Assembly: GCF_009647605.1 (NCBI RefSeq)
Contig: NZ_WJIF01000013.1
Span: 1-64,000 of the forward strand
Length of the DNA stretch: 64,000 nt
Source: Agromyces agglutinans
GTDB taxonomy: Bacteria > Actinomycetota > Actinomycetes > Actinomycetales > Microbacteriaceae
Direction of reading: 5' to 3'
The notes under the pieces were generated by a model. That model saw nothing but the letters and a program-made list of their open reading frames with translations, was not told where the DNA came from and did not search any database. Made by a program: the position numbers and the translations under genes. Positions 30,448 through 40,077 of the stretch are shown here, piece after piece. Position 1 is the stretch's first letter. The number at the start of each line of letters is the position of its first letter.

Positions 30448-31878
30448 GTGTCGCGGCGACTCCCGTCCACTCCGCCCAACCTTCCGGGCTTCGCGTTCGT
30501 CCGAGTCCTCGGTTCGGGCGGCTTCGCCGACGTGTTCCTCTACGAGCAGAACATGCCGCGGCGGCTCGTCGCGGTCAAGGTGCTGCTCGCCGAGGTCGTC
30601 AACGACGAGGTTCGCCAGATGTTCCAGGCCGAGGCCAACCTGATGGCGCAGCTCTCGAGCCATCCGGCGATCCTCACCGTGTTCCAGGCGAGCGTCGCCG
30701 CCGACGGCCGCCCCTACCTCGTCATGGAGTACTGCTCCTCGACGCTCGCGCAGCGGTACCGCGCGGTCGCGCTGCCGCTGAGCGAGATCCTCTCCACCGG
30801 CGTGCGCGTGGCCAGCGCGGTCGAGGCCGCGCACCGCCAGGGCGTGCTGCACCGCGACATCAAGCCGTCGAACATCCTGACCACCGCGTACGGGCACCCG
30901 GTGCTCTCGGACTTCGGCATCGCAGCGACGCTCGGGCGATCCGAGCAGGCCGATGCCGTGGGACTGTCCATCCCGTGGTCCGCGCCCGAGGTGCTGCGCG
31001 AGGAGGTGCCGGGCACGGTCGAGAGCGAGGTGTGGTCGCTGGGCGCCACCGTGTACTCGCTGCTCGCGGGCCGCAGCCCGTTCGAGATCCCGGGCGGCGA
31101 GAACGGTTCGACCGCCCTCATCTCGCGGATCGAGCGCGCGAAGGTGCCGCCGACCGGGCGCGCCGACGTTCCGCCCGAGCTCGAGGCGGCGCTCGCCAGG
31201 GCGATGAGTCGGCGGCCCGAGGAGCGACAGCCCGGCGCGCTGGCGTTCGCACGCGACCTGCAGGCCGTCGAGGAGCGACTGGGCCTTCCGCAGACCGAGG
31301 TCGACGTGACGGTCGAGGACTGGGCCACCGCAGTGGGCCTCGACGTCGACGAGCGCACGCGGGTGAGCGGCGAGCACGCGATCGCGTCGGTCGGCGGCGC
31401 GCGGCGCCGCCGGCGCCCGGCCACTCGACCAGCCGGGGGCCACGCGCCCGGTCAGCCCGGGCACCACGCCGAGCCGCGGGCGGCCGACGGCGTGACCGGC
31501 GCGCGCCAGGCAGGCGCGTCGGGGCGGCGGCTGGTCGTGCTCGTGACCGCCGCGGCCGTCGTGGCCATCGCGCTCGTCGTGGCCGTGACGATCCTGCTCG
31601 TGCGCTCGGCCGAGTCGATTCCGACGGTGACGGAGGTGCGCTCGTCGGTCGACGGCGAGCTCGTCGAGTTCGGCTGGGACGACCCGGGGCTCGCGGCCGG
31701 CGACAGCTACCTCGTGACGGTCGACGGCGTCGTCGAACCGGCACGGCGCGAGGCGGCCATCGTGGTCGATGCGTCCGGCCGCGACCAGGTGTGCGCGAGC
31801 GTGAGCGTCAGTCGCGACGGCCGCACGGGCGCCGCGAGCCCGCAGGAGTGCGTCGATCTCGGCAGCCCGGTGCCCTGA
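30448..31878 (+). CDS. Membrane-anchored Ser/Thr protein kinase with Fn3-like ectodomain
   Basis: 476 residues. Hanks-type kinase domain: glycine loop GSGGFADVF, ATP lysine K44, catalytic loop H135-R136-D137 in HRDIKPSN and D155 of DFG. After ~70 linker residues a membrane helix (about 361-387) leads to a ~90-residue outer domain. That domain is not PASTA: it looks like a small beta-sandwich with a Cys pair (QVCASVSVSRDGRTG and QECVDL), perhaps Fn3-like. GTG follows GGAGG. The stop overlaps the giant surface protein gene by one base (TGATG), implying coupled production of kinase and a possible outer ligand or partner. Confidence 0.92.
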   Translation: MSRRLPSTPPNLPGFAFVRVLGSGGFADVFLYEQNMPRRLVAVKVLLAEVVNDEVRQMFQAEANLMAQLSSHPAILTVFQASVAADGRPYLVMEYCSSTLAQRYRAVALPLSEILSTGVRVASAVEAAHRQGVLHRDIKPSNILTTAYGHPVLSDFGIAATLGRSEQADAVGLSIPWSAPEVLREEVPGTVESEVWSLGATVYSLLAGRSPFEIPGGENGSTALISRIERAKVPPTGRADVPPELEAALARAMSRRPEERQPGALAFARDLQAVEERLGLPQTEVDVTVEDWATAVGLDVDERTRVSGEHAIASVGGARRRRRPATRPAGGHAPGQPGHHAEPRAADGVTGARQAGASGRRLVVLVTAAAVVAIALVVAVTILLVRSAESIPTVTEVRSSVDGELVEFGWDDPGLAAGDSYLVTVDGVVEPARREAAIVVDASGRDQVCASVSVSRDGRTGAASPQECVDLGSPVP

Positions 31879-34800
31879 TGCGCGCGCCCCGACTCGACGG
31901 CCGGAGATCGGCGGTGGCCACCGGCGCCGCCGTCGTCGCGCTGGTCGCCCTGGTCGGCGGAGTCGCGATCGCGTCCGACGGCTACCGCTCGGAACAGGTC
32001 GACCTCGGCGACGGCTCGGTCTGGGTCGTCAACGAGGACGCCGACGCGGTCGGCCGGGCCAACACGATGGTGCACGAGTTGAACGCCGCCGTCGAGCTCG
32101 ACGCGAGCCGCGTCGACGTCGTGCAACGCGGTGCGACGGTGCTCGTCGTCGACGCCGACAACGCCAGGGTCTCGGTCATCGACCCCGCGACGGCCGCGAT
32201 CACCGACACGGTGGCCGTGCCGCCGGAGGATCCGTCCGTCTCGATCGGCGGCTCCCGGGTCGTCATCTCCTCGGCAGGCGGGCTCTGGAGCGTGCCGATC
32301 TCCGAGTTCGCCGAGTTCGACGCCGATGCCGAACCCGACCTGACGTTCGGCCCCGAGGCCGTGACGAGCGTCGACGACGACGGCCGCGTGTTCGCCTTCC
32401 GGCCGATGACCGGGGAGCTCGTCGAGGTCGAGGCATCCGCCTCGACGACCGTCACGCGCCGCTGGCAGCTGGATCCGACGGCCGAACCCGAGGCGGTCGG
32501 CGAGCCGCCGCAGATCACGTCGGTCGCCGGGAGGTGGGCGGTCTACGACCCCGAGGCCGTCGCGCTCAGCCTCGACGGGCGGACCGTCGACCTCGCGCCG
32601 TTCCTCTCCACGGGCGACATCCCGCTGCTGCAGGCGCCCTCGACGACCGGCGACGCCGTCGCGATCGGCACGCGACGCGGGCTGCTCGAGGTGCCGCTCG
32701 ACGGCGGCCGACCCGAGCTCACGGTCGCCGGCCGCGCCGGCGCGCCGGCCCAGCCCGTGCGGCACGAGGAGTGCCTGCACGCGGCGTGGGCCGAGGGCAC
32801 GGCCTCGCGCGACTGCGGCGACGGCCCGCGCATCGTCGAGCTCGACGGGGCCGGCGCGGCCGCGACGCTCGTCTTCCGCGCGAACGGGGACGCGCTCGTG
32901 CTCGATGCACCCGGTCTCGGCCGCAGCTGGGCGGCCGCCGACGACTACGGCGTGATCGACGACTGGGAACTGCTGCTGGCCGACGTCCGCGACGATCGCA
33001 CGATCGAGCGCAACGACCCGGCCACGGCGCCGACGGTCGAGACCACCCAGGCCGAGCCCACCGCGGTCGACGACGAGTTCGGCGCGCGACCCGGCCGGGC
33101 GACGCTGCTGCCGGTGCTGCTGAACGACTTCGATCCGAACGACGACGTGCTCGCGATCGCGAACGTCGACGGCACGCTGCCGCCCGGGGCGAGGCTCGAC
33201 GTGGTCTCCGAGCGGCAGGAGCTCCAGCTCACGCTCGACGAGCAGGCGGAGGGCTCGTTCGCCTTCGCCTACACGATCGACGACGGTCGAACCGGCGTCG
33301 CGACGGCGAACGTCGTCGTCGAGGTCAGGGCCGACGACGAGAACGGGCCGCCCGAGCAGCGACGGGATGCCGCGGCCACCGTGTCCGCCGGCGGCCGGGT
33401 CACCGTTCCCGCACTCGGGGAATGGGTCGACCCCGACGGCGACCCGTTCTTCCTCGCCGAGGCATCCGTCGCCGGACCCGACCGGGTGACCTGGAGCGCC
33501 GACGGCGTCGTCGTCTTCAACGAGGCGACCGGGCCCGGCGGCCTGCGCACGGTGGGCCTGCTGGTCAGCGATGGCCGGGGCGGCGTGGGTGCGGGTGCGC
33601 TGCAGGTCGACGTCCCGGCGTCGGGCCGGGTGGCCCTCGTCGCCGAGTCCTTCATCCAGCTCGCGACGACGGGCGAGGAGATCTCGATCGAGCCGCTCCG
33701 GCACGTGCGCGGCGGAACGGGCCAGGTCGCGCTCGTCGCGGTGCCCGCGAAGCCGGATGCCACGATCACGGCCGACCTCGACCGCGGTACCTTCCGGTTC
33801 CAGAGCGCGGTGGCGCGCACCCACCTCATCGAGTACACCGTCACCGACGGCGTCGAACCGGTGACCGGCCGGATCCGGATCGAGGTGGAGGCGCCCCCCA
33901 CCAGGGACACCACCCCGATCACGGTGCCGCACACGGCGTTCGTGCGCGCGGGGCAGGCGGTCGACATCGACGTGCTCGCGACCGACATCGACCCGGTCGG
34001 CGGGGTGCTGCTGCTCACCGGCCTCGACGACGCGCTCGAGGGCGGCGTTCGCGCCGAGGTCGTCGAGCACCGGGTCATCCGGGTGACCCTGTTCGGTCCG
34101 CTCCAGCATGGGTCGACCGAGGTGCGCTACCGCGTGAGCAACGGGCTCGCCGAGGCCGAGGGCGTCGTCACGATCATCGACGTCCCGCCGCCGCTCGTCC
34201 CGCAGCCGCCGGTCGCGGCGGACGATCGCGCGTCGGTGCGCACGGGCGACGTGATCGACATCCCCGTGCTCGCGAACGATGAGCATCCCGATGGCGACCC
34301 GCTCACCCTCTCGCCCGAGCTCGTCGCGCAGCCCGAGCGCGGCCTCGCGTTCGTCTCCGACGACCGGTTGCGTTACCTCGCGCCCGACCGGCCGGGCGAG
34401 TACCGCGCCGAGTACCGCGTCGACGGTCCCGACGGCCAGAACGCGAGCGCGGTCGTCGTGATCTCGGTGACCGACGCCGACCCGGCCTCGAACCGTCCGC
34501 CGGTGCCCTCCACGGTGACCGCGCGCGCACTCGCCGGCGAGACGGTGCGCATCCCCGTGCCGCTGACCGGCATCGACCCCGACGGCGACTCGGTTCAGCT
34601 GCTCGGCCAGGTGAGCGTGCCCGAGCGGGGCACCGTCGTGGCCACGGGCGCCGACCAGCTCGAGTACACGGCGGGCGAGTACTCGTCGGGCACCGACACC
34701 TTCCGGTACGAGGTGATGGACGCGCTCGGCGCGCGCGCCACCGCGACCGTGCGGGTGGGCATCGCGCCGCGACCCGACGGCGCCCGTGCTCCCGTCGCGT

Positions 34801-37769
34801 CGCGCGACGTGCTGACCGTGCGGCCCGGGCGGACGGTCGCCGTGCGCGCCCTCGCCAACGACACCGATCCCGACGGCGGCCCGCTGTCGATCGTCGGCGT
34901 CGAATCGAACGCCGGCGACGCGGAGGCCGAGGTCGTCGACGACGCGGTGGTCGTGCAGGTCCCGCCGCGCGAGGGCCGGTACTCGTTCGTCTACGAGATC
35001 CGGAACGAGCAGCAGGCGACCGCCTCCTCGTACATCCAGATCGACGCCGACGCCGACGCGCCGCTGTCGGCACCGGAGGTCTCCGACGTCGTGCTGGGCC
35101 TCAGCGAGATCGTCGGACGCGACCACGTCGACGTGGACGTGCTCGAGTCGACGTTCATCGCGGATGCGCCCCAGTCGCGCCCGCGCGTCGGCCTGGTGCG
35201 CGGCTACGACGACGGAGCCGTGGTCCGCGAGCGCGGCGACGTCAGGATCGAGATCCAGGACCGCCGGCGCATCGTGCCGTTCACGATCGGCCACCCCGAC
35301 GACCCGACCCTCACGGCGACCGCCTTCATCCTGGTGCCCGGCCGCGACGACGCCGTGCCGCAGTTGCGGCGGGATGCCCCGGCGGTGCGCGTCGACAGCG
35401 GCGAGGAGGTGCGGCTCGACCTCGACGACTACGTGATCGCGGCGTCCGGCCGGCCCGTCCGGATCGCCGATCGTTCGTCGGTGCTCGCCTCGCACGGCGA
35501 CGGCGGCGACCTGGTGGTCGACGAGGACACCGTGCGATTCCGCTCGGAGGCGGGCTACTTCGGTCCGGCGTCGATCTCGTTCGTCGCCGCCGACGGCGAC
35601 CCGTCACGCGATCCCGATGCGCGAAGCGGCACCATCGTGATCCCGATCCAGGTGCGTCCGGCCGAGGGCCTGCCGCCGGCCTTCACCGGCGCCGTCGTCG
35701 ACCTGCAACCCGACCAGTCGAAGCGCCTCGGCCTCGATCGCCTGACGAGCCGCGCCGACGGCGACGGCGACGAGGCATCCGATCTCGCGTACACGCTGGG
35801 ACCGGTACCCGAGGGATTCACGGTGGACTTCGATGATGACGACAACGAGCTCACGGTGCGCGCCGACGGCGACGCACCGCACGGGCTGCGCGCCTCGCTG
35901 CGCGTCGCCGTGGCGGATGCCTCGGGCGAGGGCACGCCGGGAACCATCGAGCTGCGCGTGGTGCCGTCGACGCGACCGCTCGCGGAGCCCGTGCCCGATC
36001 ACGCGGTCGCGGCCCGCGGGCGGACCACGGTGATCGACGTGCTCGAGAACGACCAGGTCGGCAATCCGTTCCCGCAGACGCCGCTGCGCGTGATCGGCGT
36101 GCGCGGAGCCGAGGCCGGGAGCTCGTCGGGCGCGGTCCGGGTGACCCCGAGCGACGACCGATCGAGGCTCACGGTCACGGTCTCGGAGTCGGCGCGACCC
36201 GGCAACACGACGGTGCAGTACCAGGTCGCCGACGCGACGGGCGACCCAAGCCGGTACGCCTGGGGCACGGTCGTGATCTCGGTGCAGGACCGGCCGGAGC
36301 CGGTCACCGACGCGCGGGTCACGGCGTTCGGCGACCGCTCGCTGAGCGTGGCGTTCGGCGCCGGGCCGTCGAACAACGCGCCGATCTCGGGCTACGAGAT
36401 CACACTCGTCGACGCGGTCGACGGCGAGGTCGTCGGTCGCAGCGACTGCGCCACGACGACCTGCGCGGTGCCGACCCGCGGCAACGGCCAAGGCGCCGCC
36501 GTGCTCGTGCGCGTGCAGGCGCGCAACGCCATCGGGCTCTCCGACGCCGTCGAGGTCGCCGGCGCGGTGTGGTCCGACGTCGTGCCCGGCGCGCCGGCCG
36601 GCGTACAGGCGCTCCCGCTCGACGGGCGGCTGCGCGTGCAGTGGCGACCGGTCGACCCGGGCTCGGGCAGCCCCGTGCGCTCCTACGTCGTCACGGTCGC
36701 CGGCGTCGCGACCGAGGTCTCCAGCGGCGCCGCGTGCACGAGCAGCCTCTGCTCGGTCGACTCGCAGGCCCTCGCGAACGGCGGCCAGGTCCCCGTGTCG
36801 GTCAGCGCGCGCAACGAGGCGTACCCGGCGCTGACGGCGTGGAACTCGGCCGGCGCGGTCGGCACGCCGTTCGGTGCGCCGATCGCGGGCGCCATCCAGG
36901 TCGCGGCCGATCCCGCGGCCGGCGCCGTGACCGTCGTCTGGTCGCCGTTCGACGGCAACGGCGATGCGATCGGCGGCTACTTCGTGCAGCAGCTGGTGCC
37001 CGGCGCGACCGGAGCCCCCGGCGGACCGCAGGCGTGCGGTGTGACGACGCCGGCCCCGGGCACCGTCGTGGCGCCGACGAACGGCGGCAGCGTCGCGGCC
37101 TCCGTTCGCGTGGGGCCCGAGGTGACGAGCGTGCAGTTCACGGGCACGACGGCCGAGGCGACGACCTACTCGTTCATCGTCTGGGGGTACAACCGCGCGG
37201 GCTGCGTGCACACCGACGTGGCGGGCACCGTCGTGCGCGATGCGCCGGCGCCCGTCTCCGGGGTGACCAGCGAGATGGCCTGGCTCGGCGACAGCACCTG
37301 GGATCGCTACGTGTCGGGCGTGCAGACCACGGCGCCGACCGTGCAGATCGTCTCGGTCGACCGCAACGGCGTGCACCTCGGCGCGCCGCGCGCCTTCGCG
37401 GGCTCGGGCTGGCTGCGCGAACTGCTCGGGCGCCCCTACGGCGACACGGCCTACTTCCAGGTGCGGGGGTGCGCCGCGTGGGGCTCGTGCGGACCGTGGT
37501 CGGCCACGACACCGGCCGGCGAGAGCCCGTCGCTCACCTTCCAGATGCCCGGGCGAGCGTGGATCGAAGGCGAACGCCGCTGGGTGTGGGCCGGCCAGCC
37601 CGACAACGGGGGCCTCCGCGCCTCGTTCAGCTGCGGGCTCGACGGCGACCAGGCGGGACGCGCGGGCACCGGCCACGGCTCGTGCGAGGTGCCGGGCGCG
37701 CGCCCCGGCGACCGCGTCTGGTTGGATGTCGAGGTGGCCGGCGTGACCGCGAGGTTCTGGAACCGCTGA
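31878..37769 (+). CDS. Giant membrane-anchored Ig-like/Fn3 repeat protein
   Basis: 1963 residues, by far the largest gene here. One N-terminal hydrophobic segment (about 11-33, GAAVVALVALVGGVAIAS) acts as uncleaved anchor or signal. Residues ~35-397 look like beta-propeller-type repeats (VLVVDADNARVSVIDPATAAI). Then come about eight cadherin/tandem-95-like Ig units marked by patterns such as VLANDEHPDGDPLTL and ALANDTDPDGGPLSI, whose Asp clusters probably bind Ca. From ~1473 there are three Fn3-like units (PISGYEITLVDAVDGE, SPVRSYVVTVAG, GDAIGGYFVQQL) and a Cys-containing C-terminal domain. No sortase motif. The product is exported and probably reaches across the wall; role structural or adhesive by inference. 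Coupled to the kinase gene. Confidence 0.88.
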   Translation: MRAPRLDGRRSAVATGAAVVALVALVGGVAIASDGYRSEQVDLGDGSVWVVNEDADAVGRANTMVHELNAAVELDASRVDVVQRGATVLVVDADNARVSVIDPATAAITDTVAVPPEDPSVSIGGSRVVISSAGGLWSVPISEFAEFDADAEPDLTFGPEAVTSVDDDGRVFAFRPMTGELVEVEASASTTVTRRWQLDPTAEPEAVGEPPQITSVAGRWAVYDPEAVALSLDGRTVDLAPFLSTGDIPLLQAPSTTGDAVAIGTRRGLLEVPLDGGRPELTVAGRAGAPAQPVRHEECLHAAWAEGTASRDCGDGPRIVELDGAGAAATLVFRANGDALVLDAPGLGRSWAAADDYGVIDDWELLLADVRDDRTIERNDPATAPTVETTQAEPTAVDDEFGARPGRATLLPVLLNDFDPNDDVLAIANVDGTLPPGARLDVVSERQELQLTLDEQAEGSFAFAYTIDDGRTGVATANVVVEVRADDENGPPEQRRDAAATVSAGGRVTVPALGEWVDPDGDPFFLAEASVAGPDRVTWSADGVVVFNEATGPGGLRTVGLLVSDGRGGVGAGALQVDVPASGRVALVAESFIQLATTGEEISIEPLRHVRGGTGQVALVAVPAKPDATITADLDRGTFRFQSAVARTHLIEYTVTDGVEPVTGRIRIEVEAPPTRDTTPITVPHTAFVRAGQAVDIDVLATDIDPVGGVLLLTGLDDALEGGVRAEVVEHRVIRVTLFGPLQHGSTEVRYRVSNGLAEAEGVVTIIDVPPPLVPQPPVAADDRASVRTGDVIDIPVLANDEHPDGDPLTLSPELVAQPERGLAFVSDDRLRYLAPDRPGEYRAEYRVDGPDGQNASAVVVISVTDADPASNRPPVPSTVTARALAGETVRIPVPLTGIDPDGDSVQLLGQVSVPERGTVVATGADQLEYTAGEYSSGTDTFRYEVMDALGARATATVRVGIAPRPDGARAPVASRDVLTVRPGRTVAVRALANDTDPDGGPLSIVGVESNAGDAEAEVVDDAVVVQVPPREGRYSFVYEIRNEQQATASSYIQIDADADAPLSAPEVSDVVLGLSEIVGRDHVDVDVLESTFIADAPQSRPRVGLVRGYDDGAVVRERGDVRIEIQDRRRIVPFTIGHPDDPTLTATAFILVPGRDDAVPQLRRDAPAVRVDSGEEVRLDLDDYVIAASGRPVRIADRSSVLASHGDGGDLVVDEDTVRFRSEAGYFGPASISFVAADGDPSRDPDARSGTIVIPIQVRPAEGLPPAFTGAVVDLQPDQSKRLGLDRLTSRADGDGDEASDLAYTLGPVPEGFTVDFDDDDNELTVRADGDAPHGLRASLRVAVADASGEGTPGTIELRVVPSTRPLAEPVPDHAVAARGRTTVIDVLENDQVGNPFPQTPLRVIGVRGAEAGSSSGAVRVTPSDDRSRLTVTVSESARPGNTTVQYQVADATGDPSRYAWGTVVISVQDRPEPVTDARVTAFGDRSLSVAFGAGPSNNAPISGYEITLVDAVDGEVVGRSDCATTTCAVPTRGNGQGAAVLVRVQARNAIGLSDAVEVAGAVWSDVVPGAPAGVQALPLDGRLRVQWRPVDPGSGSPVRSYVVTVAGVATEVSSGAACTSSLCSVDSQALANGGQVPVSVSARNEAYPALTAWNSAGAVGTPFGAPIAGAIQVAADPAAGAVTVVWSPFDGNGDAIGGYFVQQLVPGATGAPGGPQACGVTTPAPGTVVAPTNGGSVAASVRVGPEVTSVQFTGTTAEATTYSFIVWGYNRAGCVHTDVAGTVVRDAPAPVSGVTSEMAWLGDSTWDRYVSGVQTTAPTVQIVSVDRNGVHLGAPRAFAGSGWLRELLGRPYGDTAYFQVRGCAAWGSCGPWSATTPAGESPSLTFQMPGRAWIEGERRWVWAGQPDNGGLRASFSCGLDGDQAGRAGTGHGSCEVPGARPGDRVWLDVEVAGVTARFWNR

Positions 37770-37796
37770 CCTGTCCGGATCGCTGAGGAGCCCCGT

Positions 37797-38768
37797 ATGA
37801 GCATGACCCCCGAGGATGCGACCCGCTTCGCGGCCGATCTCGATCGGCTCGTCGACGCGGTCGAGGAGGTCCTGCTCGGCAAGAACCGCATCGTGCGACT
37901 CGCGTTCACCGCGCTGCTGAGCGAGGGGCACCTCCTGCTCGAGGACGTCCCGGGCACCGGCAAGACCTCGCTCGCGCGCGCGATGGCGCAGTCGGTCTCG
38001 GGCTCGAGCAACCGCGTGCAGTTCACGCCCGACCTGCTGCCCAGCGACATCACGGGCGTCACCGTCTACGACCAGCGCACCGGGCGGTTCGACTTCCACC
38101 CGGGTCCCGTCTTCGCCTCGATCGTGCTCGCCGACGAGATCAACCGGGCGAGCCCCAAGACCCAGTCGGCCCTGCTCGAGGTGATGGAGGAGGGGCAGGT
38201 CACGGTCGACGGGCAGACCCATCCGGTGGGGCATCCGTTCATGGTGATCGCGACCCAGAACCCGATCGAGCAGGCGGGCACCTATCGGCTGCCGGAGGCG
38301 CAGCTCGACCGGTTCCTCATGCGCAGCTCGATCGGCTACCCCGATCACGCATCCACGATCCGCATCCTCGAGGGTGCCGACCAGCGCGCCCACGAGCACA
38401 TCGTGCATCCGCAGCTCACCCCCGCGCAGATCGTGGAGATGGCCGACCTCGCGCGCACGGTGCACGTCGACCCGACGATCCACGATTACGTCTCGCGGCT
38501 CGTCGAGGCCACGCGCACCGCCAGGGAGGTGCGCCTCGGGGTGAGCGTGCGCGGAGCGCTCGGCCTGATCCGTGCGGCGAAGACCTACGCGGCCGGCCGC
38601 GGCCGGCACTACGTCGTACCCGACGACGTCAAGGCGCTCGCGGAGCCCGTGCTCGCGCACCGGCTCATCCTCGACGCCGAGGCGGAGTTCGACGGCGTGA
38701 CCGCCTCCAACCTGATCGCCCAGGTGCTCATCGAGACGCCGCCACCCTCGGCGAGGCAGGCGGGGTGA
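37797..38768 (+). CDS. MoxR-family AAA+ ATPase
   Basis: 323 residues. Walker A EDVPGTGKTSLA, Walker B SIVLADEINRASPKTQSALLEVMEE, sensor region VIATQNPIEQAGTYRLPEAQLDRFLM and the C-terminal lid with SVRGALGLIRAAKTYA. MoxR proteins act as chaperone-like ATPases, typically with a DUF58/VWA-fold partner, exactly the pair encoded here (DUF58 starts 1 nt after the stop). Begins 27 nt after the giant protein gene. Probably drives maturation or assembly of the envelope complex encoded by the locus. Confidence 0.95.
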   Translation: MSMTPEDATRFAADLDRLVDAVEEVLLGKNRIVRLAFTALLSEGHLLLEDVPGTGKTSLARAMAQSVSGSSNRVQFTPDLLPSDITGVTVYDQRTGRFDFHPGPVFASIVLADEINRASPKTQSALLEVMEEGQVTVDGQTHPVGHPFMVIATQNPIEQAGTYRLPEAQLDRFLMRSSIGYPDHASTIRILEGADQRAHEHIVHPQLTPAQIVEMADLARTVHVDPTIHDYVSRLVEATRTAREVRLGVSVRGALGLIRAAKTYAAGRGRHYVVPDDVKALAEPVLAHRLILDAEAEFDGVTASNLIAQVLIETPPPSARQAG

Positions 38769-38769
38769 G

Positions 38770-40077
38770 GTGAGCCCGCACACGCGCCGAGGGATCCCAG
38801 AGGATGCCGCGCGGCAGGGCCTGCTCGCGACGGTGATCGCGCGAGCGGTGCGCGCCGTCGGGCGGGCGGCGTCGTTCGCAGCCGGTGCGGCCGCCTGGGC
38901 GCGGCAGGTGGTCATGCCGACCGGCTGGGTGGTGCTGGCCTGCGGAGCCCTGTCGCTCGTCGCCGGCGTCGCGCTCGGATGGCTGGAGCTCATCGCCCTC
39001 GGCTGCGGGCTCGCGTTCGTGGCGGCGCTCGGGGCGCTGTGGCTGGTCGGGACGGGGGCGTCGAGGGTGACGCTCACGCTGCCGACCCCGCGCGTGTCGG
39101 TCGGCGAGCACGCCGAGGCGCGCATCGTCGCCGAGAACCCCGGCCGGCGTCGCTTCGGCGGCGTGCAGATCGAGGTGCCGGTCGGCGATCGGGTGATCGA
39201 GCGCGTGCTTCCGGCCCTGCCGCGCGGCGGACTCGTCGACGAGCGGCTGCCGATCCCCACCGATCGCCGCGGCGTCGTGACCGTCGGCCCGGCGCGCACG
39301 GTGCGCGCCGACCCGGTCGGCATCGTGCGCCGCGAGATCGTGTGGTCGGACGCCTCGCCCTTGCACGTGCATCCGCGCACCGTGCCGATCTCCACGCTCA
39401 GCACGGGCTTCGTACGCGACCTCGAAGGCACGCCCACCCGTGACCTCACGGCCAGCGACATCGCCTTCCACGCCCTTCGCGAGTACGTGGCGGGAGACGA
39501 CCGGCGGCACATCCACTGGCGCAGCTCCGCGAAGACGGGCACGTTCATGGTCCGCCAGTTCGAGGAGACCCGGCGCAGCCGGCTGCTCGTGCTGCTCGAC
39601 CTCGACCACGACGCGTACACGAGCGACGAGGAGTTCGAGCTCGCGGTGAGCGCCGCCGCATCGCTCGGCGCCCGCGCGCTGCGCGACGTGCGCTCGCTCG
39701 CCTTCATCGTGCCCGGCGAGGTGGGCGAGCGGTCGCCCGTCCGCGAGCTGCCCACGGTGTCGCATGACCGGCTCCTCGACGCGATGTGCCTCGTCGAGCG
39801 GCGACCGCGCATGGCGGCGCTGCCCGCGGTCGCGCGAGCGGCCTCCGAGGTGTTGTCGGGCGTCTCGCTCGCGTTCCTCGTCACGGGTTCGGCTCGACCG
39901 GTGACCCCGCTGCGCGCCGCCGCGGCGCGCCTGCCGCTCAACGTCGAGACCATCGGCATCCGCTGCGCCCCCGAGGGCGAGGCCGCCGTGCGACAGGCGG
40001 GCGGCATGATCGTGTTCGGCATCGGCTACCTCGAGGACCTGCAGGCGATGCTGGCTCGTCAGGCGTCGGTCGCATGA
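38770..40077 (+). CDS. DUF58 membrane protein, MoxR partner
   Basis: 435 residues. Two close membrane segments (about 52-95) near the N-terminus, a beta-rich middle (RVTLTLPTPRVSVGEHAEARIVAENP), and the DUF58 core TRDLTASDIAFHALREYVAGDDRRHIHWRSSAKTG, followed by a VWA-like fold (RLLVLLDLDHDAY). In family members the core Arg/His/Trp motif is diagnostic; function is unknown beyond partnership with MoxR. GTG start 1 nt after the moxR stop; the stop overlaps the next gene (ATGA). Confidence 0.92.
   Translation: MSPHTRRGIPEDAARQGLLATVIARAVRAVGRAASFAAGAAAWARQVVMPTGWVVLACGALSLVAGVALGWLELIALGCGLAFVAALGALWLVGTGASRVTLTLPTPRVSVGEHAEARIVAENPGRRRFGGVQIEVPVGDRVIERVLPALPRGGLVDERLPIPTDRRGVVTVGPARTVRADPVGIVRREIVWSDASPLHVHPRTVPISTLSTGFVRDLEGTPTRDLTASDIAFHALREYVAGDDRRHIHWRSSAKTGTFMVRQFEETRRSRLLVLLDLDHDAYTSDEEFELAVSAAASLGARALRDVRSLAFIVPGEVGERSPVRELPTVSHDRLLDAMCLVERRPRMAALPAVARAASEVLSGVSLAFLVTGSARPVTPLRAAAARLPLNVETIGIRCAPEGEAAVRQAGGMIVFGIGYLEDLQAMLARQASVA

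Noticed and set aside
31707-40022. Two very long minus-strand open frames opposite the giant repeat protein and its neighbours (over 1200 and 1400 codons)
   Set aside because: They mirror GC-rich sense codons, have His/Arg/Gly-heavy composition without domains, and overlap well-supported sense genes along their whole length.
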